Shown here: positions 23,626 through 31,860 of the stretch, piece by piece
How positions within the stretch are numbered: position 1 is the stretch's first letter
Layout: each line of letters begins with the position of its first letter
Source: RUG563 sp964549135
Lineage (GTDB): Bacteria; Bacillota; Clostridia; Christensenellales; Aristaeellaceae
DNA length: 43,299 bases
NCBI GenBank assembly: GCA_964549135.1
Contig: CAZJUJ010000016.1
Span: 1-43,299, forward strand
Direction of reading: 5' to 3'
Notes under the pieces: model-generated
Seen by the model: the letters and a program-made list of their open reading frames with translations, nothing else
Databases searched by the model: none
Told to the model about the DNA's origin: nothing
Position numbers and translations under genes: made by a program

Positions 23626-26600
23626 TGGCTGCATTCCCTTTTCACCACTTTCATATCTTCCTTCGGTATTTCGCTCAGCAGCGTGGCCCAGGCATCCTGG
23701 GCGTCATCCACCCACATTTCCCGGGGGCAGAGCAGGGTGATTCCCTCCTCGGGCAGATTCATATAGACAGGAATATCCCCCCGCATCCGGCAGAGCATTT
23801 CCTGAATCCGCGGCATTTTCTCCCGCTTTAGGCGCAGGTATAATTTGACCGGGGCATCCTTGGCCCGCTGGGCGTCGGTGCGGTGATCGATGACCTTGGG
23901 CTGCACCAGCGGCTCAATCACATCGACCAGCAGCTTCATATCCTCATCCTCCCGGACGGAGAGCCTGCCGGTCAGCAGCACCGCCTGATCGGTCTGGATT
24001 TCCCGGCTGTAGCGCTCAAAGACCCGGGGAAAAAGCAGGCATTCGATCTGCCCGGTCTGATCCTCCAGGGTGATAAAGCCCATCATGGCCCCCTTCTTGG
24101 TGGCCTTGCTGTGGGTTTCCACGATCAGGCCGCCCATAACGACCTGCCGCCCATCCTGGGAAAGGCCATGATCCGCCTGCTCTGCATATTCGGCCAGGAC
24201 GGCGGTATTCACCGGCAGCTTTTCCAGGGTGTCTGCGTATTCATCCAGGGGATGGGCGGAGCAGTATACCCCCGTCATCTCCTTTTCCTGGGCCAGCAAT
24301 TCCCGCAGGGGGTATTCATTGAGGTCGGGATACGTTTCCTCCGTGCGCATTTCCTGGGCCGGCTGACCGAAATCGAAGAAGGAAAGCTGGCCCTCCACAT
24401 TCTGCCGCCGCTGATTGGTCTTGGCATCCATGACGCTCTCGTATACCGCCATGCATTGCACCCGCCTGGCCCCCAGATCATCAAAGCAGCCCGCCTTGAT
24501 CAGGCTTTCCACCGCCCGCTTATTGACCTCTTCCCCGCCGACGCGGCGGCAGAAATCGAAAATATCCCGATAGGGGCCGCCCTTTTCCCGCTCCCGGACG
24601 ATGGCCTCCACGGCTTTTTCCCCCACGTTCTTTACCCCGCCCATGCCAAAGCGGATGCCCAGGGCGCCCGCCGGGGTGCGGTCAACGGTAAACTTTCGCA
24701 CGGAGGAATTGATCCGCGGGGGCAGGATGGGAATGCCCCGCTGACGGCAGTAGTAGATATAGCCCGCGATTTTTCCCGCGTTCCCGGTAAAGGAATTCAT
24801 CTGAGAGGCCATAAACTCCGCCGGATAATGGCATTTGAGATAGGCGGTCTGCAGCGATACCACCGCATAGCAGGCGGCATGGGGCTTATTGAAGGCATAG
24901 GAGGCAAAGGCGGTCATTTCGTCAAAGATTTCCTCCGCCGTTTCGGGAGGAACGCCCCGGGAAACCGCGCCGGGGATATGCTCTTCCTGAGAGCCGTAGA
25001 CGAAATTCTTCCGCTCCCGGGCCATCACATCCTTTTTCTTTTTCGCCATGGCCCGGCGCACCAGATCGCTCCGCCCGTAGGAATAGCCCGCCAGATCACG
25101 GACAATCTGCATCACCTGCTCCTGATACACCATGCAGCCATAGGTAACATCCAAGATGGGCTTGAGCAGCGGCGTTTTATACTGCACCGTTTCGGGATGC
25201 TGCTTGCCCTGAATATACCGTGGAATGGAATCCATGGGCCCGGGCCGGTAGAGGGAAATGGCGGCGATAATATCCTCAAAGGTGCGGGGGCGCATATTGG
25301 TAAGGAAGGTGCGCATCCCGCCGCCCTCCAATTGGAATACCCCGTCCGTATCCCCCTGGCAGATCATATCAAATACCTTTTCATCATCCAGCGGGATTTC
25401 CTCCGGGGTCATTTCAATGCCCCGCCGGGCCAGCATATCCAGCGTATCCCGGATAACGGTCAGATTGCGCAGGCCCAGAAAATCCATTTTCAGCAGGCCC
25501 AGCTTTTCAATAATCCCCATGGGATACTGGGTGGTGATCACATCGTCATTGGTCTGCAGGGGCACATAATTGGTTGCGGGCTCCCGGGTGATCAGCACCC
25601 CGGCGGCATGAGTGGAGGCATGGCGGGGCATGCCCTCCAGCGTCATGGCGGTATCAATCAGCCGTTTGATCCGGGGCTCGCTATCATACATGCCCTTTAA
25701 ATCCTTGCTCTGCTCCAGCGCCCTTTCCAGCGTCATATCCAGGGCCATGGGCACGGCCTTGGCCACCTGATCCACCTCGGCATAGGGATAGCCCAGCACC
25801 CTGCCCACATCCCTCAGCACGCCCCGGGCCGCCAGGGTGCCGAAGGTAATAATCTGGCAGACATGATCATGCCCGTATTTCCGGGCCACATAATCAATGA
25901 CCTCCTGCCGCCTCTCATAGCAGAAATCCACGTCAATATCGGGCATGGATACCCGCTCGGGATTCAGGAAGCGCTCAAAGAGCAGGTTATAGCGCAGAGG
26001 ATCCAGCATGGTGATATTGAGGCAGTAGGCCACGATGCTGCCCGCGCCGCTGCCCCGCCCCGGCCCCACCATGATGCCGTGATCCTTGGCGTATTTGATA
26101 AAATCCCACACGATCAGAAAATAATCCACATAGCCCATTTTGCTGATGACGGATAATTCATATTCCAGCCGCTCCCGGGCGGCGGAATCCTCAGCATCAT
26201 AGCGCCGGGCAAAGCCCTCCTCGCAGAGCCTGCGCAGCATGGAGGCTGATGTTTCCCCCGGCGGCACATCATAGCGGGGCAGATGCACGGTGGAAAAATC
26301 AAAATCCACCCGGCAGCGATGGGCGATTTCATGGGCGCGGGAAACGGCCTCCCCCTGATCGGGGAAAAGGGCGCGCATCTCCGCCTCGGATTTGACATAC
26401 AATTCCCGGGTGGTCATGCGCATGCGGCCGTCATCCTCCAGGGTTTTGCCGGTCTGGATGCACATAAGCACCTCCTGGGCATCGGCATCCTCCCTGCGAA
26501 GATAGTGGCAGTCATTGGTGGCCACCAGGGGCGCGCCGGTCTTCCGGCTCATGGCAATCAGCCCGGGCAGCGCCAGCTTTTCCTCTTCGATGCCGTGATC

Positions 26601-27119
26601 CATGATTTCGATGAAGAAATTCTCTTTCCCGAAAATTTCCTGCATCCTGCGCACATAGTTTTCCGCATCCTGCTCCCTGCCCTCCAGCAGCATCTTGGGC
26701 AGATCCCCCGAAATGCAGGCGGAAAGGGCAATGAGCCCCTCGTGATGCTTTTCAAGCAGGGCATAATCCATCCGGGGACGATAATAGAAGCCCCTGATAA
26801 AGGCCTGGCTCACCAGATACATCAGATTCCTGTAGCCCGTCTCATTTTCGCACAGAAGAATGAGATGGCTGTATTCCCGGGAAAAGGCGCGCTTATCCTC
26901 CATATCCGGGCAGAGATAGGCCTCGCAGCCGATGACGGGATGAATGCCCGCCTCCTTGCAGGCCATATAAAACTCCACCGCGCCATAGAGCACGCCGTGA
27001 TCGGTAATGGCGCAGGAATCCATGCCCAATTCCTGAATGCGCCGAACCAGCCGCTTGATGCGGCAGGCCCCGTCCAGCAGGCTGTATTCCGTATGAAGAT
27101 GCAAATGGGTAAAGGCCAT
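23622..27119 (-). CDS. dnaE: DNA polymerase III alpha subunit, DnaE type
   Basis: Replicative polymerase of 1165 residues. It has an N-terminal PHP domain (THLHLHTEYSLLDG, TDHGVLYG), the palm with GPGRGSGAGS and the catalytic carboxylates in MPDIDVDF, fingers, tandem helix-hairpin-helix (AFNKPHAACYA, INSSVRKFTV region) and a C-terminal OB fold (VVMGGLIVETHSKATKKGAMMGF-type). It lacks the inserted exonuclease of PolC. The ATG at 27119 follows AAGGGAG by 7 bp, and the promoter at 27153-27181 lies inside the longer frame to 27164, which excludes that start. First gene of an operon with an anti-sigma, sigma and histidine kinase. Confidence 0.96.
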   Translation of the reverse strand: MAFTHLHLHTEYSLLDGACRIKRLVRRIQELGMDSCAITDHGVLYGAVEFYMACKEAGIHPVIGCEAYLCPDMEDKRAFSREYSHLILLCENETGYRNLMYLVSQAFIRGFYYRPRMDYALLEKHHEGLIALSACISGDLPKMLLEGREQDAENYVRRMQEIFGKENFFIEIMDHGIEEEKLALPGLIAMSRKTGAPLVATNDCHYLRREDADAQEVLMCIQTGKTLEDDGRMRMTTRELYVKSEAEMRALFPDQGEAVSRAHEIAHRCRVDFDFSTVHLPRYDVPPGETSASMLRRLCEEGFARRYDAEDSAARERLEYELSVISKMGYVDYFLIVWDFIKYAKDHGIMVGPGRGSGAGSIVAYCLNITMLDPLRYNLLFERFLNPERVSMPDIDVDFCYERRQEVIDYVARKYGHDHVCQIITFGTLAARGVLRDVGRVLGYPYAEVDQVAKAVPMALDMTLERALEQSKDLKGMYDSEPRIKRLIDTAMTLEGMPRHASTHAAGVLITREPATNYVPLQTNDDVITTQYPMGIIEKLGLLKMDFLGLRNLTVIRDTLDMLARRGIEMTPEEIPLDDEKVFDMICQGDTDGVFQLEGGGMRTFLTNMRPRTFEDIIAAISLYRPGPMDSIPRYIQGKQHPETVQYKTPLLKPILDVTYGCMVYQEQVMQIVRDLAGYSYGRSDLVRRAMAKKKKDVMARERKNFVYGSQEEHIPGAVSRGVPPETAEEIFDEMTAFASYAFNKPHAACYAVVSLQTAYLKCHYPAEFMASQMNSFTGNAGKIAGYIYYCRQRGIPILPPRINSSVRKFTVDRTPAGALGIRFGMGGVKNVGEKAVEAIVREREKGGPYRDIFDFCRRVGGEEVNKRAVESLIKAGCFDDLGARRVQCMAVYESVMDAKTNQRRQNVEGQLSFFDFGQPAQEMRTEETYPDLNEYPLRELLAQEKEMTGVYCSAHPLDEYADTLEKLPVNTAVLAEYAEQADHGLSQDGRQVVMGGLIVETHSKATKKGAMMGFITLEDQTGQIECLLFPRVFERYSREIQTDQAVLLTGRLSVREDEDMKLLVDVIEPLVQPKVIDHRTDAQRAKDAPVKLYLRLKREKMPRIQEMLCRMRGDIPVYMNLPEEGITLLCPREMWVDDAQDAWATLLSEIPKEDMKVVKRECSQ

Positions 27120-27152
27120 AGGCGCGCTCCCTTCCGTCTCTGTCTCCCCCAG

Positions 27153-27181
27153 ATTATACTCCATTTTCTGCCGCTTGTAAA
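27153..27181 (-). promoter_or_regulatory. Promoter of the dnaE operon
   Basis: TTTACA, 17 bp, TATAAT on the minus strand; leader of only about 25 nt. Confidence 0.85.
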
Positions 27182-27236
27182 CGGCGGCGCAGCATTTCCC
27201 GCCCCGCGAGGCATGCGTTTTTTCTCCGGGGAGGGA

Positions 27237-27265
27237 TTGAGAAAATCGTAATTCCGTGATATAAT
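27237..27265 (+). promoter_or_regulatory. Promoter of the orphan response regulator
   Basis: TTGAGA, 17 bp, TATAAT, about 45 bp before the start codon. Confidence 0.85.
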
Positions 27266-27278
27266 CAGAATTACGATT
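27244..27278 (+). promoter_or_regulatory. Perfect dyad overlapping the -10 box (candidate operator)
   Basis: AATCGTAATTC (27244-27254), 13 bp, GAATTACGATT (27268-27278). The two 11-bp arms are exact complements and straddle the -10 box and the transcription start, so a dimeric regulator bound here would block or reposition polymerase. Autoregulation by the encoded protein is one possibility. Confidence 0.7.
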
Positions 27279-27316
27279 CTGCCCGTCAGGCGCAGAGCAA
27301 AAAGGGGGGAGCCGCC

Positions 27317-28831
27317 ATGCGGCTGAAGGTTGTGCTGGTGGAAAACGATCCGGAAACCCTGCAGATTCTGACCGAGCGGGTGGATTGGGCCGCCCTGGAC
27401 TGCGAAATCGCCGGAACGGCTGCCGACGGGAGCGCGGGCATCGCCCTGGCCCTGGAAAAAAAGCCGGATATACTGATCACCGCCATCCGCATCCCCGAAA
27501 AAACCGGGCTGGAGCTGATGGAAAGAATCCGTCCCGTTCTGCCCGACTGCAAAATCATCCTGCTGACCCGATACGCCCAGTTCCAGTACGCCTGCCGGGC
27601 CATCAAGCTGGGGGTATTTGATTATCTTCTCAAACCCGCAAGCCCCGAGGAAATCACCCGAACGCTCCGCCGGGCCGTAGCCCAGACCCAGAATACCCTG
27701 GCTGCCGCCGTGCGCCAGGAGCAGGTGGATACCCTCAAGCGCCAGGCCCAGCTGTTGGCCCTGCTCACCAATGATTCCCAGCGCGGGCAGGGGGTCAATG
27801 ATATGCTGGCCGATGCCCATCTGGGCTTTGAGGCCTATTATATCATGGTGGTGCAATTCCCCGGGGAGCGGCTCTATTCCCAGAAAACCCTCAATCGCCT
27901 GGATGCGGTCTTTGCCCGGGAGCATGCCCGGGCCGTTTCGATCCTGCTGTATGATTCCGTGGTGGTTTTCGTCATGCGGGACGAGGCCGATTCCTCCTGG
28001 CGGGGAGAGGCGATCAAGCTGGCCCAGGCGGTTATGGAGGAAATGCAGATGCCGGTGCATATTTCCTCCAGTCAATTGCATACCTCCCGCCATGCCATCC
28101 GTCAGGCCTATTATCAGGCCCGGCAGACCCTTTGGGAAATTGCGCTCAACAAGCAGGAAACCGGCCTGGCCTTCTATCAGGAGGCCGATTCCTCCCGCGC
28201 CCCCGGCGAGCGGGTGGCCGAAACCCATCGGCGCATTGACGCGCTCATCGAAAAGGCCGATCTGAGCGATGAATTCGCCGTTCAGGCCGCCTCCGTGCTG
28301 GTGGAATTAAGCGGCCATCAGTACAGCAATCTCCGGGCCATGATTTCCCTGTATACCCTGGCGCTGCAGAAAAAATTCGCCGCCGCCTCCGATCGGAAGA
28401 CCGATGCCGCGCTGCTGAATACCTGGTTTGTCAGCAGCGAGGCGGACGCCAGAAACTGCCTGCTGCAGCTCAGCGCCGCCCTGCGGGAATTGCATGAAAC
28501 GCCCAAATATTCTCTCCTGGTGCGCAATGCCATCCAGTATATCAATCTCCACGCCATCGAAGGGCTGCAGCTCAGCGATGTGGCGGATAAGCTGTGCGTC
28601 AGCGCCAATTATCTTTCCGCCCTGATGCGAAAGGAAACGGGCGTTACCTTCCATGAGCATGTGCTGGAGGCCAAAATGGCCGTGGCCCGCTCCATGCTGG
28701 CCGATCCCCGCATTCTGGTGGAGGAGGTGGCCCGGGCGGTGGGCTATGGCAATTATATTTCCTTCTATAATGCCTTTAAGCGGGTGGAGCATATGACCCC
28801 CACCGAATTCCGCAACCGGAAAACGGACTAA
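27317..28831 (+). CDS. YesN-type AraC response regulator with a receiver lacking the phospho-acceptor Asp
   Basis: 504 residues: receiver domain (1-120), a long linker, and a C-terminal AraC double helix-turn-helix (about 400-500, with LQLSDVADKLCVSANYLSALM and VEEVARAVGYGNYISFYNAFKR). The receiver keeps the switch Thr84, Lys106 in YLLKP and an acidic pair near residues 9-11. Where YesN-like proteins read ITDIRMP this one reads ITAIRIP, so the phosphorylated Asp is Ala56. It is therefore probably a pseudo-receiver. No histidine kinase is adjacent. GGGGGG lies 9 bp before the ATG. Confidence 0.9.
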   Translation: MRLKVVLVENDPETLQILTERVDWAALDCEIAGTAADGSAGIALALEKKPDILITAIRIPEKTGLELMERIRPVLPDCKIILLTRYAQFQYACRAIKLGVFDYLLKPASPEEITRTLRRAVAQTQNTLAAAVRQEQVDTLKRQAQLLALLTNDSQRGQGVNDMLADAHLGFEAYYIMVVQFPGERLYSQKTLNRLDAVFAREHARAVSILLYDSVVVFVMRDEADSSWRGEAIKLAQAVMEEMQMPVHISSSQLHTSRHAIRQAYYQARQTLWEIALNKQETGLAFYQEADSSRAPGERVAETHRRIDALIEKADLSDEFAVQAASVLVELSGHQYSNLRAMISLYTLALQKKFAAASDRKTDAALLNTWFVSSEADARNCLLQLSAALRELHETPKYSLLVRNAIQYINLHAIEGLQLSDVADKLCVSANYLSALMRKETGVTFHEHVLEAKMAVARSMLADPRILVEEVARAVGYGNYISFYNAFKRVEHMTPTEFRNRKTD

Positions 28832-28850
28832 AAACGCGCCTGACGGCTGT

Positions 28851-28878
28851 CAAAAAAGTGGCTAAGGCCACTTTTTTG
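28851..28878 (+). terminator. Terminator after the response regulator gene
   Basis: Perfect 12-bp stem CAAAAAAGTGGC / GCCACTTTTTTG with a 4-nt loop, 20 bp after the stop codon. The A and T tracts on both sides make it work in both directions. Confidence 0.85.
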
Positions 28879-28895
28879 AGTTGCGCTCCGTCACT

Positions 28896-29023
28896 GTCAG
28901 GCCTGTTCACAGGCCTGACGGTCGTTCCTCCGCGTAAGGTATGTTTCCGGCAGAGCCGGAAACGCCCCGCCCGACCGGCAGAGCCGGTCGATACGATTAA
29001 GGTCAGAGGGCCTGCGGGCCCTC
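28896..29023. other. Cluster of four further perfect hairpins
   Basis: Perfect stems at 28896-28919 (GTCAGGCCTG, loop TTCA), 28943-28963 (GTTTCCGGC, loop AGA), 28973-28989 (GACCGGC, loop AGA) and 29006-29023 (GAGGGCC, loop TGCG). Two share the tip GGC-AGA-GCC. With the terminator at 28851 they form a chain of five hairpins in a gene-free gap of about 360 bp (28832-29193). It may be an intergenic repeat unit or a structured RNA. I do not recognise it. Confidence 0.65.
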
Positions 29024-29131
29024 CGACACCACCCGAGGGAGGGAGACTTTCCCTGCGTCTTTCATCATCTGCGCCGTCCCATTCCGGGCGGCTTTTTTGC
29101 GGTTGCCCGCGCATTCCTTTCAAAGGAAGGA

Positions 29132-29160
29132 TTGCATTTTCTTCCAGGCCATGCTATAAT
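29132..29160 (+). promoter_or_regulatory. Promoter of the CNNM/CorC gene
   Basis: TTGCAT, 17 bp, TATAAT with TG one base ahead of the -10 box; the start codon is 33 bp downstream. Confidence 0.85.
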
Positions 29161-29193
29161 GGAGAAACTTTCAGTAAATGGGAGGGAATTTCC

Positions 29194-30540
29194 TTGGAAG
29201 ACCCGATAGGCCGATGGTTTGCCGAACTGGTATTGCTCGTTTTCTGTGCGCTGCTTTCCTGCGCCCAATCCGCCCTGAAAAATGCAAATGAGAATAGGCT
29301 CCGGGCCGCCGCCGAAGAGGATGGCCGCGGGAAGGAGCTATTGCCCCTGCTGGATCGCCCCCAATCCGCCCTGGTTTCGCTGCGCGGATTAAGGACGTTT
29401 TTTCTGTCTCTCTTCGTCATCCTGGGCACGGGCATCTTTAGGAATGGCGCCCTTTCTCCGGAATGGACGGGCGCGCTCTTTTCCCTGTGCGCCATGCCGG
29501 TGATCATGATCTTTGGCAAAATGGTGCCGGAAAGGCTGGGCAAAAAGCGCGCCGAGCAGCTGCTGCCGCTGCTGCGCCCGCTGATTCAGGCGGTCACCTT
29601 CCTCATGTCCCCCTTCACCCTGGCAGAGCGGGGGCTGACCCGGCTGATCGTTCGCCTCTTCGGCATCGATGAGGCGGCCCGGGAGGAGGTAACCGAGGAG
29701 GCCATCAAGGCGCTGGTGGAAATCGGCGAGGAATCCGGGGCCATCGAAAGCAACGAAAGCGAAATGATCCAGAATGTATTTGAATTCGGCGATCTCAGCG
29801 CCGCCGACTGCATGACCCACCGCACCAATATCACCGCCATCTGGGTGGAGGAGGATCAGGAAACCATCCTGCGCACCATTCGGGAAACGGGCCTTTCCCG
29901 CTTCCCCGTCTACCGGGAGGATATTGACGATATCATCGGCGTGCTGGCCGCCCGGGATTATTTCCTGAATATGGGTGAAAAGGAGCCCAAGCCCCTGACC
30001 GAGCTGCTGCGGGAGGCCTATTTCGTGCCCGAGACCGTGCCCACCGATGTGCTGCTGCGCAATATGCAATTGGCCAAGACCCATCTGGCCATTGTGGTGG
30101 ATGAATACGGCGGCGTCAGCGGCCTGATCACCATGGAGGATCTGCTGGAGGAAATCGTGGGCAATATCTACGATGAATTCGATCCTGCCGCCGAAAGCGA
30201 AATCCAGCCCCTGGGGCCGCAATGCTGGCGGATCCGCGGCACGGCAGAAATGGAAAGCGTGGAGGAGGAGCTGGAAATCACGCTGCCCCGAAGCGAGGAC
30301 TGCGATACCCTGAGCGGCCTGATTTTCAGCCGCTTTACCGAAATCCCCGAGGATGGGGCCACCCCCAGCCTGCATCTGATCTGCACCCCCGATGGCGAAA
30401 TGCCGGAGGAGGGCGAAGCGGATGAAATGGAAATTCAGGTGGAAAAAATCGAGGATCGCCGGGTGGAATGGGCCCGCGTCAGCGTGACCCGCGCCGCCGG
30501 GAAAACCGACGCCGCCCCGGAAACGCAGGAGGAAGAATAA
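29194..30540 (+). CDS. CNNM/CorC-HlyC family membrane protein (probable divalent-cation transporter)
   Basis: 448 residues: an N-terminal CNNM (DUF21) membrane domain with about four helices up to residue 160, a pair of CBS domains (about 190-310, with the linker ESNESEMIQNVFEFGDLSA and MTHRTNITAIW), and a C-terminal CorC/HlyC domain with CBS2 ending VDEYGGVSGLITMEDLLEEIVG. Relatives export or regulate Mg2+ and Co2+; some are annotated hemolysin only by history. The TTG at 29194, 7 bp after GGGAGGG, is the start; a longer frame from 28858 crosses the hairpin cluster and the promoter. Palindromic element C follows 20 bp after the stop. Confidence 0.9.
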   Translation: MEDPIGRWFAELVLLVFCALLSCAQSALKNANENRLRAAAEEDGRGKELLPLLDRPQSALVSLRGLRTFFLSLFVILGTGIFRNGALSPEWTGALFSLCAMPVIMIFGKMVPERLGKKRAEQLLPLLRPLIQAVTFLMSPFTLAERGLTRLIVRLFGIDEAAREEVTEEAIKALVEIGEESGAIESNESEMIQNVFEFGDLSAADCMTHRTNITAIWVEEDQETILRTIRETGLSRFPVYREDIDDIIGVLAARDYFLNMGEKEPKPLTELLREAYFVPETVPTDVLLRNMQLAKTHLAIVVDEYGGVSGLITMEDLLEEIVGNIYDEFDPAAESEIQPLGPQCWRIRGTAEMESVEEELEITLPRSEDCDTLSGLIFSRFTEIPEDGATPSLHLICTPDGEMPEEGEADEMEIQVEKIEDRRVEWARVSVTRAAGKTDAAPETQEEE

Positions 30541-30559
30541 ACCGGGGATCAGGAGATTT

Positions 30560-30860
30560 TTGCAGGAGGAGACTTTTGTGTCAAAAGTCCCCTCCCGCAC
30601 CCTCCCGAAAACCGGCTCTGGATGAAACAAAAGGGAAATTTCCAGGTTGAATGCCAGTGAAGCAAAAGAGAGATAGTTGTAAGAAACAAAACAGCAATGC
30701 TTTTACCAAACGTGGAAGCATTGCTGTTGTTTTCCAATTGTTATTCGTTTTTGCTGATCTGGCATTCAACCTGGCAAGAACCTGCTATGAACCATCCAGA
30801 GCCGGTTTTCGGAGGGGGCGCGGGGGATCCACTTTTGACTCAAAAGTGGTTCCCCCGCAA
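30560..30860. repeat. 300-bp palindromic intergenic element, copy C
   Basis: 301 bp starting TTGCAGGAGG and ending TTCCCCCGCAA. End hairpins are GGAGGAGACTTTTG/CAAAAGTCCCCTCC and GGGGGA-CCACTTTTGACTC-AAAAGTGGTTCCCCC. The 11-bp inverted repeats are at 30647-30657 and 30759-30769 (123-bp centre). It lies between the CNNM gene (+) and the convergent gene ending at 30840, whose last seven or so codons fall inside the right end hairpin. Confidence 0.9.
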
Positions 30861-31751
30861 AATAATCCTCGTCCCGTCCCCTGTCCCCGCTTCCTCCGCG
30901 TCCAGAATGAGCAGCCAGAAGCCCTCATGATAGCGGTAGCCCGGCAGGGGAGCAGGCGGGCGATAGGGGCCGCCGGGCACGGCGTAGGCGATTTTTTCCG
31001 CCCGATCTTCCCGGGGCAGGAAGCCCAGCGCGCAATAGGCTACGCCGGGCAGCGGCGAGGGCGCGCGGACAAAATGCCATCCCGGGGCCGGAAAGGGCTG
31101 AATGGGCGGGCAGGCGCGAAAATAGGGCGCCAGCGCCGCCGCCCTGCCGGGAAAGACCCAGGCCGGCAATTCATCCGTCCCGGGCGCAGCAGCCGGCGCG
31201 CGGAGGGCGTATCCCTCCCCCGCCACTTCCGTCCTTTCGTCCACTGCCGCCAGCGCCTCGTTCCCTGTCTCCTCAACCGCTTCATCCTTTGCATCCTGCG
31301 ACGCTTCGTCCGCTGACACCTTCAGCGCTTCATCCCCCGTCTCCTCCGCCGCTTCATCCGCCGCAGCCTGAGCGGCTGAGGGTTGCTCCTGCTTTTCTTC
31401 CTGAACGTCTCGCCGGATTTTCTCCCGTTTCCGCTCCCTTTGCTGCGCCCGCCGCAGAAAATCCCAGGCCCGGAAATAGCCCGTCTCCGCCCCATCGGCC
31501 TCCCATAAAACGGGCCGCCCCGCCAGCGCCAGAAAAAGCGGCCCATCCGGCAGCGCAGAAAAAAGGATCTGCCCGCTGGCCTCCGTTTTCCCCCGGGCAA
31601 TGGGACGGGCCCCTTCCCCCTGCCACTGATACAGAATGCATTCTGCCCCGGGCGGCAGCCCCCGGGCCTGCAGGCGCTGCCCCTCCGCCCGGCGCACGGC
31701 GTGGCCCTCCGCGCCGCCCCGGCCCTGCAAAAAGCGATAGGAAAAATCCAT
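30840..31751 (-). CDS. Hypothetical protein with acidic repeats
   Basis: 303 residues, not recognised. The first ~110 residues form a compact beta-rich part (ECILYQWQGEG, GQILFSALPDGPLFLALAG). A charged coil follows (RRAQQRERKREKIRRDVQEE), then an acidic Ala-rich repeat region (about 130-180) with two copies of DEA-EETGxEAL. The C-terminal ~100 residues look like a folded domain (PFPAPGWHFVRAP, KIAYAVPGGPYRPPAP, LPGYRYHEGFWLLIL). The ATG at 31751 follows GGGAGGG by 6 bp; the ATG two codons earlier is too close to it. The last residues (RGNHF) are encoded by palindromic element C, so the natural C-terminus was probably altered by its insertion. Confidence 0.65.
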   Translation of the reverse strand: MDFSYRFLQGRGGAEGHAVRRAEGQRLQARGLPPGAECILYQWQGEGARPIARGKTEASGQILFSALPDGPLFLALAGRPVLWEADGAETGYFRAWDFLRRAQQRERKREKIRRDVQEEKQEQPSAAQAAADEAAEETGDEALKVSADEASQDAKDEAVEETGNEALAAVDERTEVAGEGYALRAPAAAPGTDELPAWVFPGRAAALAPYFRACPPIQPFPAPGWHFVRAPSPLPGVAYCALGFLPREDRAEKIAYAVPGGPYRPPAPLPGYRYHEGFWLLILDAEEAGTGDGTRIILRGNHF

Positions 31752-31800
31752 GCGCATCCCTCCCCCCTTCAGCCTATGCAGGAAAGCGGCGGGCGCATGC

Positions 31801-31829
31801 TTGCAGAGACGCCGCTTTTCCTATATAAT
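31801..31829 (+). promoter_or_regulatory. surE promoter
   Basis: TTGCAG, 17 bp, TATAAT; 31 bp before the surE ATG. Confidence 0.8.
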
Positions 31830-31860
31830 GGAAGGGAATGAAGCCGAAAGGAGCCTTTGC

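Noticed and set aside
28858..29193. N-terminal extension of the CNNM gene
   Set aside because: It crosses the hairpin cluster and the promoter at 29132-29160; the TTG at 29194 has a strong ribosome site.
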